DNA of 64,000 nucleotides from contig NZ_KB890750.1 of assembly GCF_000373245.1 (NCBI RefSeq), positions 424,930-488,929 on the forward strand, given 5' to 3'. The notes beneath the pieces are model-generated. The model was not told the origin of the DNA, made no database searches, and was given only the letters and a program-made list of their open reading frames with translations. This document shows, one piece after another, positions 25,948-35,384 of this stretch. The DNA is from Echinicola pacifica DSM 19836. Its GTDB lineage: Bacteria; Bacteroidota; Bacteroidia; Cytophagales; Cyclobacteriaceae. The position numbers were made by a program, and so were the translations under genes. Numbering within the stretch: position 1 is the first letter of the stretch; each line of letters opens with the position of its first letter.

Positions 25948-26946
25948 TTAGCTAGGGGAGCCGCAGATATCTTCCATGACTTTATTGGTCCGCATTGCTG
26001 ATCGACCGATGGAAGGGCTCAAACCTCTCCCCAGAATATCATCATTAATAAGCTCGATAAGAGGCATTTGAATATGCTTTGGTAAATCAAATTCGAAGAA
26101 TTGGTCTTCTTGGTCGGGCAGACTAAGCACCAACTTCCCTGCACCAAAGGTCTCATAGGAGATAGACCCTTTAGCCCCATAGATGACGGTATGATCGCAG
26201 GCCTCTCCAGCGGAAAAAGACCAGGCGCCAGAACCCATCACTCCGGATTCGAACTGAAAGTGAGCTACCACCATATCTTCTGCGGCATAGGCCCCAGCCT
26301 GATTAGCCACTGCACCGGAAGCAGTGGATATAGGTCCCAGGGCATAATCCAGAAAATCCAACTGATGGGAGGCTAGATCATAAAAATATCCTCCTCCGGC
26401 AAGTGCTGGATTTACGCGCCAATTATCCTGCGGCGCTCCATCTCCCACAGCCGTCATGAGGGGCTGATTCAGAAGAATCTGAACATGGCGGATCTCACCG
26501 ATAACACCTTCCTCGATCAGCTCTTTGATTTTTACAAAATGAGGAAGGGCACGGCGGTAATAGGCCACATAAAGAGGTACATTCGCCTGCTCACAGATAT
26601 GGACCATCTCTAAGCATTCGGCATAGGTCCTCGCCATAGGTTTCTCGACATACACGGGCTTGCCGGCTTCGGCAGCTTTGATCACAAAATCCTTATGCAG
26701 ATGAGGTGGGGTGGCAATATAAATGGCATTCACGCTATCGCTTTGGATCAAGGCATCAGCATCGGTAAACCATTGACTTACACCATGCCTATCGGCATAA
26801 TCTTTCACCTTCGCTTCATCCCTTCGCATCACCGCCACCAGCTCACTATCTGGGAGGAGCTGCATCGCTGGAGCACTCTTCACTTCACAAACATCGCCCA
26901 CGCCGATTACTCCCCAGCGTACAGTATCATCATTTATCTTTTTCAT
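25948..26946 (-). CDS. Gfo/Idh/MocA-family NAD(P)-dependent oxidoreductase
   Basis: The 332-residue protein has the Rossmann motif GVIGVGDVCEVKSAP, the strand segment AIYIATPPHLHKDF, and the catalytic-lysine signature VYVEKPMARTYAE. The C-terminal domain contains GGGYFYDLASHQLDFLDYALG. It lacks a signal peptide and should act in the cytoplasm. It overlaps the upstream dehydrogenase gene by 17 bp and so is co-translated with it. With the YiaK-like enzyme it probably handles a sugar acid released from pectin. Its exact substrate cannot be named. Confidence 0.9.
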   Translation of the reverse strand: MKKINDDTVRWGVIGVGDVCEVKSAPAMQLLPDSELVAVMRRDEAKVKDYADRHGVSQWFTDADALIQSDSVNAIYIATPPHLHKDFVIKAAEAGKPVYVEKPMARTYAECLEMVHICEQANVPLYVAYYRRALPHFVKIKELIEEGVIGEIRHVQILLNQPLMTAVGDGAPQDNWRVNPALAGGGYFYDLASHQLDFLDYALGPISTASGAVANQAGAYAAEDMVVAHFQFESGVMGSGAWSFSAGEACDHTVIYGAKGSISYETFGAGKLVLSLPDQEDQFFEFDLPKHIQMPLIELINDDILGRGLSPSIGRSAMRTNKVMEDICGSPS

Positions 26947-27961
26947 CTGCTAATTGCTGTATTTTTTTCCAAATATCAATTTCTATAGGTACACCCAATC
27001 TCATGTTCTCCTCGCGAGTCTGGAGGGTGTTTTGGCCAGGATACCGGACATTTCCTGAATCTGAAGGTGTCCGACTGCCCAATAAATCTTCGATAATGCG
27101 ATCGAGGTGCTGGTCCCAATCTTCACCAAGCCCCATCACCAGTGGGTCCAGAGAAATAAACACCTGCGACAGGCCCGTTTCCTCACCCAGCTGCCCAATT
27201 TCACTGGTTGAATTGCCTCCGGAAAGCACCACTGTCAGCATATCTATTAAAAGAGAAAGTCCCGCCCCCTTCCAAAGTCCCATGGGCAAGGCAAGTTCGT
27301 CGGCGATGATCTGCCCCGGATTGCGGCTTAGCTGCCCTTCCGGAGTCAAGCCAGCGTCATAAGGCATCTCTTTGCCATTGCGAGCGTAAATGGCCATCTT
27401 TCCATAGGCAAATTGGGACATGGCCATATCCAGGACCACCGGCCCACTGCTGCGTGGGATGCCAATGACCAGGGGATTGTTTCCCAACTTAGGCTCCACC
27501 CCTCCCCAGGCAGGCATATTGGGTTTGGTATTTGTAAAACATAATCCCAAACAGCCATGATCTACCGCCTGCCAGCCATAATTTCCAGCGCGCATCCAAT
27601 GGTTAGTATTCTTTAGTGTGACGCAGCCGATCCCAAACTTCCTACTCAGGTCTATCGCACGATCCATCGCCCCATAGGCATTACAATTGCCAGGACCTGC
27701 ATTCCCATTCCACTGCTCAAAAGCTGAGAATTGGGAGATAAGGCTCGGCTCCGCTTCAGGAATGACTAGGCCTTTACGAATATAATCTACAAAAACCGGA
27801 AACCGGTTGAGCCCATGAGAAGGAACACCATCAAGGCTGGATTTGACAAATAAATCTGCGCTTAAGGCAGCCTTTCGATCCGGAAAACCCATAGAGATCA
27901 AAATCCCTGATAAAAGTGAGGTGATTTGCTCGTAGGAAACTCTAATTTCGTTCATAGCCAA
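26930..27961 (-). CDS. YiaK-like 2,3-diketo-L-gulonate reductase (Ldh family)
   Basis: The 343-residue product belongs to the malate/L-lactate/sulfolactate dehydrogenase family. It looks most like E. coli YiaK (3-dehydro-L-gulonate 2-dehydrogenase): DGVPSHGLNRFPVFVDYI (with catalytic His), IGCVTLKNTNHWMRAGNYGW, GNNPLVIGIPR, VLDMAMSQFAYGK and LPMGLWKGAGLSLLIDML. It would reduce a 2-keto sugar acid with NADH in the cytoplasm. Its 3' end overlaps the Gfo/Idh gene, and it is 54 bp upstream of the PL1 lyase stop region on the same strand. Next to pectin genes the natural substrate may be an L-gulonate or galacturonate-derived keto acid; that is inference. Confidence 0.85.
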   Translation of the reverse strand: MAMNEIRVSYEQITSLLSGILISMGFPDRKAALSADLFVKSSLDGVPSHGLNRFPVFVDYIRKGLVIPEAEPSLISQFSAFEQWNGNAGPGNCNAYGAMDRAIDLSRKFGIGCVTLKNTNHWMRAGNYGWQAVDHGCLGLCFTNTKPNMPAWGGVEPKLGNNPLVIGIPRSSGPVVLDMAMSQFAYGKMAIYARNGKEMPYDAGLTPEGQLSRNPGQIIADELALPMGLWKGAGLSLLIDMLTVVLSGGNSTSEIGQLGEETGLSQVFISLDPLVMGLGEDWDQHLDRIIEDLLGSRTPSDSGNVRYPGQNTLQTREENMRLGVPIEIDIWKKIQQLADEKDK

Positions 27962-28015
27962 AAGATAAGTAATAATCCCCCAGGACCAAAAAAAAATCTA
28001 CCCCATATAAGGCTA

Positions 28016-29362
28016 TTACCAGTCCACAAGCTCATTTAAGTACACTTCCACATTAGTATAATGCAGAGATAAACCTAAGCCACTGTCATCCGGAAGCTGT
28101 GGATCTAAGCCATGTGCCAGCTCCCAATCATCTGGCATACCATCCCCATCCGAATCCTTCACCGGATTTCCTTCAGGCAATAGCGGCCATCCGCCTACAG
28201 AATTTTGACTGTCTATAATCCCATTATTCTTTGGCCCACCAGGACTGTGCCCCAGGAGAACCTCCTCCACCACTCTGCTATCCACAGGATCACGGAAAAA
28301 ATTTGCCCCTGCATTGGCGAGTACTTTAAGGTAAGCTTCTCTGGCTGACTCCCCGGCAAATTCCGCTACGAAAGGGAAGGCAGTGGCTGCCAAAACCTCC
28401 TCGGGATGGTCGGGCCCGTCCAGACCCTTTGCGTTCTCTAAGCTGACTTCCGGAAAACCCTCGACATCGTTATCCATCAAATAATAATTGCCGTAAGGCG
28501 CATAAGCCTCAAAAATCCTGTCACGATTGGAGGAGGTCGCCGGGCCAGCTTTATAATAATTGCCCACCATATTGATCCGAGCTTCCTCTCCTCCATAGCT
28601 GCTATTCTGTTCCCAGTTATAGATTATATTATTCCTGAAATCCACCAGTTCTGTCATAGGACTGCTCTGCGTTCGGGCTCCATTGAACCGGGGGAGTCTG
28701 CTGGAGTGAGAGGCGATCAGGTTATGGTGGAAACTCGCATTGATTCCACCCCAAATCCCCCCATAGCCATGATTGCCTTTTTCATGTACCGAGGCATTTA
28801 GGCTTTCTGATAGTATGCACCATTGCAAGCTGAAATTTTCATTATCATAAAATGAGCCGCATTCATCCGTGGCCCAGCTCAGGGAACAATGATCAATAAT
28901 TATATTCTTGTTCCTCAAACAAGACATCGCATCATCCTGAACTTTCTTTTCATCCCCCAGCCGGGACCGAATATACCGGATGATGATATTGTCCCCTTTA
29001 ACCTTCAAAGGATAGTTCTTCAGCGTGATCCCGCCCCCAGGAGCCGACTGCCCCGCTATGGTGAGATCGCCATGGTTTATATCCAAACTTGACTGCAATT
29101 CGATTGTTCCGGAAACAGCGAAAAGGATGATTCTTGGCTCCTTTTTCCGCAGAGCTTCCCGAAGGCTTCCAGGTCCCTCATCATTTAGATTGGTGACCTT
29201 ATATATCTTACCTCCACGACCTCCAGAGGTATATTTCCCAAAACCATCCGCTCCCGGAAATGCCAGGACCTGGTCTTCCCCGGAAGAGAATGCCTGGCCT
29301 CGGACCAGTCCCGTACCTGGAAGCATAATTGTCAATAGTAGTAATAGTGGATAGATTTTCAT
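28016..29362 (-). CDS. Polysaccharide lyase family 1 pectate lyase
   Basis: From the ATG at 29362 there is a signal peptide (LLLLLTIMLPGTGLVRG), so the enzyme is exported; upstream ATGs at 29386 and 29410 are alternatives. A PL1 right-handed beta-helix follows. It has FPGADGFGKYTSGGRGGKIY, the Ca-site region IIIDHCSLSWATDECGSFY, and HHNLIASHSSRLPRFNG, whose Arg-x-Pro-Arg holds the catalytic arginine. It cuts polygalacturonate by beta-elimination. The C-terminus carries an acidic calcium-binding stretch, DSDGDGMPDDWELAHGLD, as in thrombospondin-3-like repeats. A second PL1 gene (30245) has the same layout. It lies in the pectin locus. Confidence 0.93.
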   Translation of the reverse strand: MKIYPLLLLLTIMLPGTGLVRGQAFSSGEDQVLAFPGADGFGKYTSGGRGGKIYKVTNLNDEGPGSLREALRKKEPRIILFAVSGTIELQSSLDINHGDLTIAGQSAPGGGITLKNYPLKVKGDNIIIRYIRSRLGDEKKVQDDAMSCLRNKNIIIDHCSLSWATDECGSFYDNENFSLQWCILSESLNASVHEKGNHGYGGIWGGINASFHHNLIASHSSRLPRFNGARTQSSPMTELVDFRNNIIYNWEQNSSYGGEEARINMVGNYYKAGPATSSNRDRIFEAYAPYGNYYLMDNDVEGFPEVSLENAKGLDGPDHPEEVLAATAFPFVAEFAGESAREAYLKVLANAGANFFRDPVDSRVVEEVLLGHSPGGPKNNGIIDSQNSVGGWPLLPEGNPVKDSDGDGMPDDWELAHGLDPQLPDDSGLGLSLHYTNVEVYLNELVDW

Positions 29363-29410
29363 TTTTGCAATTGTTTTATACTTCATTTCTTGCGGATCTT
29401 CATTAGGCAT

Positions 29411-29708
29411 AGCCCATGATATAAGCTAGAAACTAAGCGCAATCCGCTTTAATTATAATATTAGGCTTGATTCAACTTAGCTAAATCAGAATCATAGTCT
29501 TCTAGAGGAAGGTCTGGAAGTAGCATTCCAGCCTTCTCACAGAGAGCTATCTATTCGTAATTTCTCCGGGCTATAAGCCAATTTCTGCTATTCTATTTAC
29601 AGCTTTCGCCTCAAAGAAAAAGCAGACCTGAGCAGAACAGAGAAGTAAATGGGGTTTATTAGGATCAATCAAATCTATCCGACTATTATGGCATTACCCA
29701 CCGATGCT
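29411..29708. other. Intergenic region between lyase and VOC genes
   Basis: About 300 bp without a gene. It contains a hairpin (GAAGG-CTGGAA at 29508-29519 with TTCCAG-CCTTC at 29526-29536) without a T-run, and a half-site GCGCAATC near 29439. I see no promoter consensus. Confidence 0.45.
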
Positions 29709-30098
29709 TTAATCCTTGAGCATGGGTTTGGCGCGTTTACATAACTGCAGGGCAAAGCCCCAGGGATCACGCAGCATCACTAAATGCGAACCGTCTTCCA
29801 GCACATCGTCAGAAATCAATTCTGAGCCAGCAGCGATCAGTCGATCTCTATCCATAGCAGGATCCTCCGAAACCAAAGCCAAATGCACCACCAAAGGATG
29901 CTGCTCCTTGAAGTCCATTATTGGAGCAAGGGGATTATTATAGATTTCTATCATCACATTCCCACTATCATCTGCCAGGAAGGTCATATAGGGAGACTTA
30001 TCCTGTTTTTTGACCACCTTAAATCCCAAATGCTTCTCATACCAATCTGACATGGCGCGTGGCTGGGCTACATTAAGAGCAAAATGTTCAATTTTCAT
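29709..30098 (-). CDS. VOC-family (glyoxalase/dioxygenase fold) protein
   Basis: The 129-residue cytoplasmic protein has the vicinal-oxygen-chelate fold: MKIEHFALNVAQPRAMSDWYEKHLGF at the start, MIEIYNN in the middle, and a C-terminal LRDPWGFALQLCKRA with the usual terminal strand. Family members bind a metal and act on various small molecules, including glyoxalase and dioxygenase substrates. It lies between two pectate lyase genes on the same strand, but its role in pectin use is not evident. Function cannot be named beyond the fold. Confidence 0.85.
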   Translation of the reverse strand: MKIEHFALNVAQPRAMSDWYEKHLGFKVVKKQDKSPYMTFLADDSGNVMIEIYNNPLAPIMDFKEQHPLVVHLALVSEDPAMDRDRLIAAGSELISDDVLEDGSHLVMLRDPWGFALQLCKRAKPMLKD

Positions 30099-30244
30099 AA
30101 ATCACTGTGTTTTGATTAGTAATAATGACCAGTACTTTTCGAACCCTACAGGTTCTATTTGCCAATAATATGAATTTTGTACTAAATCACCTTATTGCAA
30201 AATACATTATTGCTTCTGATCAGAATACTAGCCCGCCAGACCTG

Positions 30245-31732
30245 TCAATTCTTAGGGAAATCCTTAACTAAACCATTCAGATAGACCTCTAACTGGGTAT
30301 AGGGAGTACCAGCCTTGAGAGTACTCCCATCAGTCGGGCTGTTTGGGTCCAACTGATGTGCCTCTTCCCAATCGTCGGGCATTCCATCTCCATCGGTATC
30401 CAGTACGGGAGTACCCGGCTCGAGGAACGGCCATCCTCCTACATCTGATGGGCTATCTATGATACCATTGGTGCTTCCCACGCTCCCAGGGGCGCTATAG
30501 TCAGCATTTTGGACATTGGCGATAATCCGGGCATCGACCGCATCTCTTTTTAGACTTGCTCCAGCCTCAGCCATCACCAATTCATAGGCCGCTTCTGCGG
30601 TATGTGTATGAACGGTATAACCCTCAAGCTGATGAGCTAGCTCCATCCTGATACCCTCTTTTTCCGCAGCTGTCAAGGTGCCATAGCTGCTATGAAACTG
30701 ATTGAAAACACCATACTTCCAGTTGTCGCCAGTGGCTTCGGAACTCCCATGTACCACATTTCCATCTACAAAGAACTTTCCCCAAACGCCGAACACTTCG
30801 GTGCCTTCATTCTTGTTTTTGTCAATGGACATGATGCGATTTCGTTTGCTGCCACCGGGAGTCGCAGGTCCGGGTTTATAATAGCAGTTTACGATATTGA
30901 CATTCATGGCCTCGCCACCGTAAGCCGCATTATTTCCCCAATTATAAATCACATTATTTCTCAAATCCACCAAATCCGTCAAAGCAAAAGCCTTCCCGGC
31001 TTCCTCTCCCAGGCGTGGGTTTCTGCTGTCATGATGAGCAAGGAGATTATGATGGAATGAAGCGTACTTGCCACCCCATATTCCTCCATAGCCATGGGAG
31101 CCCTTTCCATGAACAGAATTCTTAAGACTTTCGGAGATAATACACCATTGTAAGGTGAAGTTTTCATTGGCATAAAAAGACACGCATTCATCTGTGGACC
31201 AGCTCATCGAACAATGGTCAATAATTATATTCTTATGGAACCTTCCTCCTAGAGCATCTCCTTCCTGGCCAGCCTCATCGCCCATTCTAAACCTCAGATA
31301 GCGAATGATGATATTATCTGCATCCACCGTCACTGGATAGTTTTTCAGGGTTATACCCCCGCCAGGCGCGGATTGGCCCGCGATGGTGAGATCACCATTG
31401 GAAATATTCAGTTTTGACTTTAGTTCGATAGTCCCACCAATAGAAAATAATATGGTCCTGGCACCAGCCTGATTAATGGCGTGCCTTAGGGTTCCGGGCG
31501 AATTGTCATCCGTCAATTTACTGACGTAATACACCTTGCCCCCTCTGCCTCCTGAGCTCAGTTGCCCATATCCTTCTGCACCAGGGAAGGCGTAATGAGG
31601 TCCTTCATAGACTTCTTCCTCTTCGGGATCCTGAATATCGGGCTCTTCTTCCGCATTGGAACAGGCATATAGAAGAAGAAAAGTCAAGGCAAAAAGCACA
31701 AAATTATATCGACTTGATAGTTTATAATTCAT
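30245..31732 (-). CDS. Polysaccharide lyase family 1 pectate lyase lipoprotein
   Basis: The 495-residue product has a lipoprotein signal (lipobox LYAC) and an acidic linker (EEEPDIQDPEEEEV) typical of Bacteroidota surface lipoproteins, so it probably sits on the outer face. The PL1 domain has FPGAEGYGQLSSGGRGGKVY, IIIDHCSMSWSTDECVSFY and HHNLLAHHDSRNPRLGE with the catalytic arginine region. It ends in a calcium-binding DTDGDGMPDDWEEAHQLD repeat. It cleaves pectate at the surface to feed the SusCD pair. Its ATG is only 20 bp beyond a hairpin terminator (31753) that follows the susCD-DUF5123 genes. Confidence 0.95.
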   Translation of the reverse strand: MNYKLSSRYNFVLFALTFLLLYACSNAEEEPDIQDPEEEEVYEGPHYAFPGAEGYGQLSSGGRGGKVYYVSKLTDDNSPGTLRHAINQAGARTILFSIGGTIELKSKLNISNGDLTIAGQSAPGGGITLKNYPVTVDADNIIIRYLRFRMGDEAGQEGDALGGRFHKNIIIDHCSMSWSTDECVSFYANENFTLQWCIISESLKNSVHGKGSHGYGGIWGGKYASFHHNLLAHHDSRNPRLGEEAGKAFALTDLVDLRNNVIYNWGNNAAYGGEAMNVNIVNCYYKPGPATPGGSKRNRIMSIDKNKNEGTEVFGVWGKFFVDGNVVHGSSEATGDNWKYGVFNQFHSSYGTLTAAEKEGIRMELAHQLEGYTVHTHTAEAAYELVMAEAGASLKRDAVDARIIANVQNADYSAPGSVGSTNGIIDSPSDVGGWPFLEPGTPVLDTDGDGMPDDWEEAHQLDPNSPTDGSTLKAGTPYTQLEVYLNGLVKDFPKN

Positions 31733-31752
31733 AGTGTCATCCGGGGTTTATT

Positions 31753-31781
31753 AAAAAGGTGCGGCAGGATTTGCCACACCT
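31753..31781 (-). terminator. Hairpin between the DUF5123 gene and the lyase gene
   Basis: AGGTGCGGCA (31757-31766) pairs with TGCCACACCT (31772-31781) with one mismatch and a 5-nt loop, and on the reverse strand is followed by five Ts (31753-31757). The lyase start at 31732 lies 20 bp after it, so leaky termination would lower lyase expression relative to susCD. Confidence 0.75.
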
Positions 31782-31880
31782 CAGTTTAAATAATCAAAAG
31801 ATTAGCTTATATAAGTGGGGAGACAAGCAAAAGGAAGCTAAAAACTTCCATTCACTCATCCCATTGCACTTAATGTCAGG

Positions 31881-33527
31881 CTATAATTTCGCTCTCCATC
31901 GAGGATCACCCGAATCGTACCTACCAGCGAATCCTTTATCCTTGAAGTTGAAGTCATTGATATCGGGGTTTACCCATAGGTCCGCTTGAGCTCCTTTATA
32001 GTTGCCCACCGGGAAGCCCGGGATTTCGCCACTAGAGAAGCTAAAGTCGAAGGTAGAATAGACATTTACGATATCGAAATTGGTACTTTCGAGGCCATCA
32101 TAAATCCCCCGAATGGCATAGGCATCATCCAAATCCTCATCCCAGCCGTGACCGAAGATGCTATTATGAATGACGATGCCATTGGTGACATTATCATTTC
32201 CATCACCTCCACGGTACCTGAATATCCCCCCACCTGCATTGATGAAATTGCCAAAGGTGCAGCTTTCGATAAGGAAGGATTCAGAGCTACTTCTGGAGGT
32301 AACACCAAATTGCATTTTGTTGAAAGTGGAGTTTACCAGCTTGATATTCTTGACCATGGAAGTGGCTTCGGAATCTACGGTAAACAAACCATAACCTCCG
32401 AGGCTGTCCACCAAGGTATTGGAGATGATATAATTATCGATCACGGTGGTTCCTCTTGCTCTTAATATTCCTCTGAAGGTCCCTACTTCACAGTTTTCAA
32501 AGCTCAGCTCACCCACGTGCACATTGTCACGATTGGGATTGAACACATAATCTCCGCCGTAATCTTCCCCACGGATTTCCAGGTCTATAAAACGTATAAA
32601 TTCAATATCCGATCCATCGGCTATATCCCAGTTGCCGGTTGTGCTCAGTTTGGCTTTTTGTTCCCCAAAACCGTAAGCCGCACGGATGCTGATGGCTTTG
32701 GTCAGGGGATCTGAAGGCAGATCGTAGGTCATCCCACGCTCCACGAGTATGGTGGATCCCGCTGGGGCAGTAGCTATAGCATCGGCTACAGCGGAGGGAC
32801 TGGTATTGGCACGAATATCAATCACGCCAGGGCCAGTGGGATCAATATCGGGCATAAGAGTGGTATAATTTACCCAGCCTCTCAGCACCGTTTCGCTATA
32901 GATTGCCACCTGATAGGTAGTTTCTGGATCAAGGTTGGCCAGTACCATCTCGCCTGCCGCCTGCTCACTACTAGTCACTTCCTGCTCCACCAGTGGTGTA
33001 CGCAGGTAAAGGTCATCCGCCGCAAAGGCCTTAACACTTGTGACGGCCGCGCCGGCTTTGGTCCAGCTTACCTGTGCCGCTATATCGATCACATCGTAGG
33101 ACTGTGGACTGTTGAGAATGGTCGGGAAGCGCTGTGTCCTTACATTTCCCAGGTCGGATATTTCACTATCATATTCCTCATTATCTGCATGGGCTGTGGC
33201 CCGCACTTGATAGAGCATATTCCAAAATAAAGGCTCACCTAGCAGTTCCTCATCCAAGACTACATAATTAGTATCTGTATCGATGAGGTACTCGGTGGTC
33301 GCAAAGGAGTCCCTGCTGACCTCCAGCGTATAGGACATTGCCTCTTTGAGCTTACCCATATTGACAATGATGGTATTCTCTTCCGAAAATAAGTCCTCTA
33401 TAAGCACGGGACGGAAGAGCCGCGTTCTTTCAAACATCTCTTCGTCTTCCTTACATCCTGCCAGAGCTATCAGGCCGAGGGTAAGGATACAAAGACTCTG
33501 GTATATATTATTTTTTATGATTTTCAT
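31881..33527 (-). CDS. DUF4957/DUF5123 surface lipoprotein of the pectin locus
   Basis: From the ATG at 33527 the product has a lipoprotein signal (lipobox LAGC) and two fibronectin-III-like regions (about 40-240). A right-handed beta-helix region (about 255-520) follows with DUF4957-type start (VIDIRANTSPSAVADAIATAPAG) and the DUF5123-type end (VNPDINDFNFKDKGFAGRYDSGDPRW). The helix resembles pectate lyase folds, but I see no clear catalytic signature, so it may bind glycan. It follows SusD by 31 bp, as in other Bacteroidota pectin loci, and likely acts as a surface glycan-binding protein. A terminator follows at 31753. Confidence 0.85.
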   Translation of the reverse strand: MKIIKNNIYQSLCILTLGLIALAGCKEDEEMFERTRLFRPVLIEDLFSEENTIIVNMGKLKEAMSYTLEVSRDSFATTEYLIDTDTNYVVLDEELLGEPLFWNMLYQVRATAHADNEEYDSEISDLGNVRTQRFPTILNSPQSYDVIDIAAQVSWTKAGAAVTSVKAFAADDLYLRTPLVEQEVTSSEQAAGEMVLANLDPETTYQVAIYSETVLRGWVNYTTLMPDIDPTGPGVIDIRANTSPSAVADAIATAPAGSTILVERGMTYDLPSDPLTKAISIRAAYGFGEQKAKLSTTGNWDIADGSDIEFIRFIDLEIRGEDYGGDYVFNPNRDNVHVGELSFENCEVGTFRGILRARGTTVIDNYIISNTLVDSLGGYGLFTVDSEATSMVKNIKLVNSTFNKMQFGVTSRSSSESFLIESCTFGNFINAGGGIFRYRGGDGNDNVTNGIVIHNSIFGHGWDEDLDDAYAIRGIYDGLESTNFDIVNVYSTFDFSFSSGEIPGFPVGNYKGAQADLWVNPDINDFNFKDKGFAGRYDSGDPRWRAKL

Positions 33528-33558
33528 AAGTTTTGATTTTTGAATTTTAGACGAATTC

Positions 33559-35370
33559 TTAAAATCCATATCCATCATTTAATAGAGTCCCCTGGCTATT
33601 GGCGATGGCCTCTGATGGAATAGGGAAAACATACCGGGCCACTCCAGCTTTTGGGCCACCAGTGATATAGTTTTCCCAGTCCTTGGTGATCCAAGGCTGA
33701 TAACCAAATTCCTCACTGGTAAGGGCCAGCAAGAAAGACTGCTGAGTCCAGGTTTCATCTGGTGGAGCAACGACCCTTTTATAAGGGTTGTAAATCACAA
33801 AATCCCCCTTAGCATCGGTCTTCCAGTACATATAGATGGGATAAGGTGAATTGCCAGATTCAGCCCCGTCGGCTAGCATTTTAAGCTCCTCCACGGTCTC
33901 AGCCATTTTTTGGGAATAAATCCCCCAGCGGATCAACTCGTATTTACGGATCATCTCTCCGCCAAATTCCCACGCTCGCTCATCTACAATCGCCTCAAAG
34001 AAACTCTCCTTACTACCAGACACCTGGTTGGTATAAGCATCCACTTTTGTAGCCCAAAAGCTCTGATCAAATGCTCTTCTACGCACTCTCTTCATCGCTT
34101 CCTGCGCCTGCGCGGTGGGGCCATTGAGCTCATTTTCGGATTCTGCATACATCAGCAGGACATCGGAGTACCGCATCATGGGCCAGTTGATTCCCGTTCC
34201 TTTCGCAGTGGATTTGCCGGGAGGAGTAGGAAGGAAATGTCTGCTCCACTTACCCTGGCCAATATCTAAACCACCATTCACAAATTCATATTCAAAACTC
34301 GTATTGATCTTATATAAAGAACAGGTCACATCACGCCTTACATCCACACTATCAAAAGAGAGGTAGTAGGTGGGCGGGATAGCCATATAATTATTGCCAG
34401 AACCATAATCATGGGAGGCAGTCGCTCCCCCTTCTACTCTCACTCCGATATTCCAACCTACATCTCCATTGCCCAAGGCAAAGGGTACCTCAAACAAAAC
34501 ATCCTGATTCACGGGGGTCTGGAAGGTACATTGGTTCATAAATACCTGTCGGAAATCGGGATTAAGCTCTCGGTCTTTCAGGGAAATCAATTTCTGAGAA
34601 TAGTCATTGGCAATTTTATAATAGTCCAGATAATCGTCCTCGCGATTCATATTCAGGTCAGGAGAAAGGTAATAGCCCCCTCTTTGCAGTGAGAGTCGTG
34701 CGATCATACCCAAGGTATATTCACGGTTGACCTGCTCTATCCCGAAAGGCACCTGGTCTGCCCAAAGCATCTTATCCTCCATGTCTATCATATGTTGGAT
34801 TTCCTGCTCCAATATCTCATTACGATCCATTTTGGGAAGGTTGAAATCATTCCCGGCTCGAGGCGCCTCCACCATATAAGGCACATCTCCAAAGTGAAAA
34901 GTCAGCATGCTATACCAATAGGCCCGGAGGGTATAAGCCTCTCCCAGCAACTGGTTCATGGCATTGGCCTCCGTCACATCATTGGATTCTAGCAAACCAC
35001 TACTTTCCAGGCCTTCTATAGCGATATTGGCATCACGAATCGCCCGATAGGCATAGGTCCAGACGATCTGCAAGTCACGATTACTCTCCAGTGCGTCAAG
35101 ATTCCATATCTGGTACCGATCGGCATTAGAGTTCCACCCACTTTGATGTTCTATATCCGTATTACCGGTCATATTATTGGATAGCCTGGAGCGGAAAGCA
35201 TCCTGGCCAAAATGGGAATATATCGCATTCACCCCTTTGCGGGCATCATCCACATTGGAGTAAATATACTCCAGGTCGAAAGTGGACAGCGAATCCGGCT
35301 CCATAAAGTCCTCACATGAACTCATCAGGACCGAGGTAGCTGCTGCAATTATTATATATTTTAATTTCAT
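33559..35370 (-). CDS. SusD/RagB-family nutrient-binding lipoprotein (pectin locus)
   Basis: The 603-residue protein has a lipoprotein signal (lipobox MSSC), then the SusD N-terminal helices (NVDDARKGVNAIYSHFG and WTYAYRAIRDANIAIEGLES). The TPR core includes AMNQLLGEAYTLRAYWYSMLTFHFGDVPY, and the C-terminal SusD/RagB domain contains MRYSDVLLMYAESENELNGP and EAIVDERAWEFGGEMIRKYELIRWG. It begins 14 bp after the SusC stop and should cap that transporter on the surface to catch galacturonate-containing oligosaccharides. The lengths and layout fit the family. Ligand is inferred from adjacent pectinases. Confidence 0.95.
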   Translation of the reverse strand: MKLKYIIIAAATSVLMSSCEDFMEPDSLSTFDLEYIYSNVDDARKGVNAIYSHFGQDAFRSRLSNNMTGNTDIEHQSGWNSNADRYQIWNLDALESNRDLQIVWTYAYRAIRDANIAIEGLESSGLLESNDVTEANAMNQLLGEAYTLRAYWYSMLTFHFGDVPYMVEAPRAGNDFNLPKMDRNEILEQEIQHMIDMEDKMLWADQVPFGIEQVNREYTLGMIARLSLQRGGYYLSPDLNMNREDDYLDYYKIANDYSQKLISLKDRELNPDFRQVFMNQCTFQTPVNQDVLFEVPFALGNGDVGWNIGVRVEGGATASHDYGSGNNYMAIPPTYYLSFDSVDVRRDVTCSLYKINTSFEYEFVNGGLDIGQGKWSRHFLPTPPGKSTAKGTGINWPMMRYSDVLLMYAESENELNGPTAQAQEAMKRVRRRAFDQSFWATKVDAYTNQVSGSKESFFEAIVDERAWEFGGEMIRKYELIRWGIYSQKMAETVEELKMLADGAESGNSPYPIYMYWKTDAKGDFVIYNPYKRVVAPPDETWTQQSFLLALTSEEFGYQPWITKDWENYITGGPKAGVARYVFPIPSEAIANSQGTLLNDGYGF

Positions 35371-35384
35371 AATGATGGTCTCTT

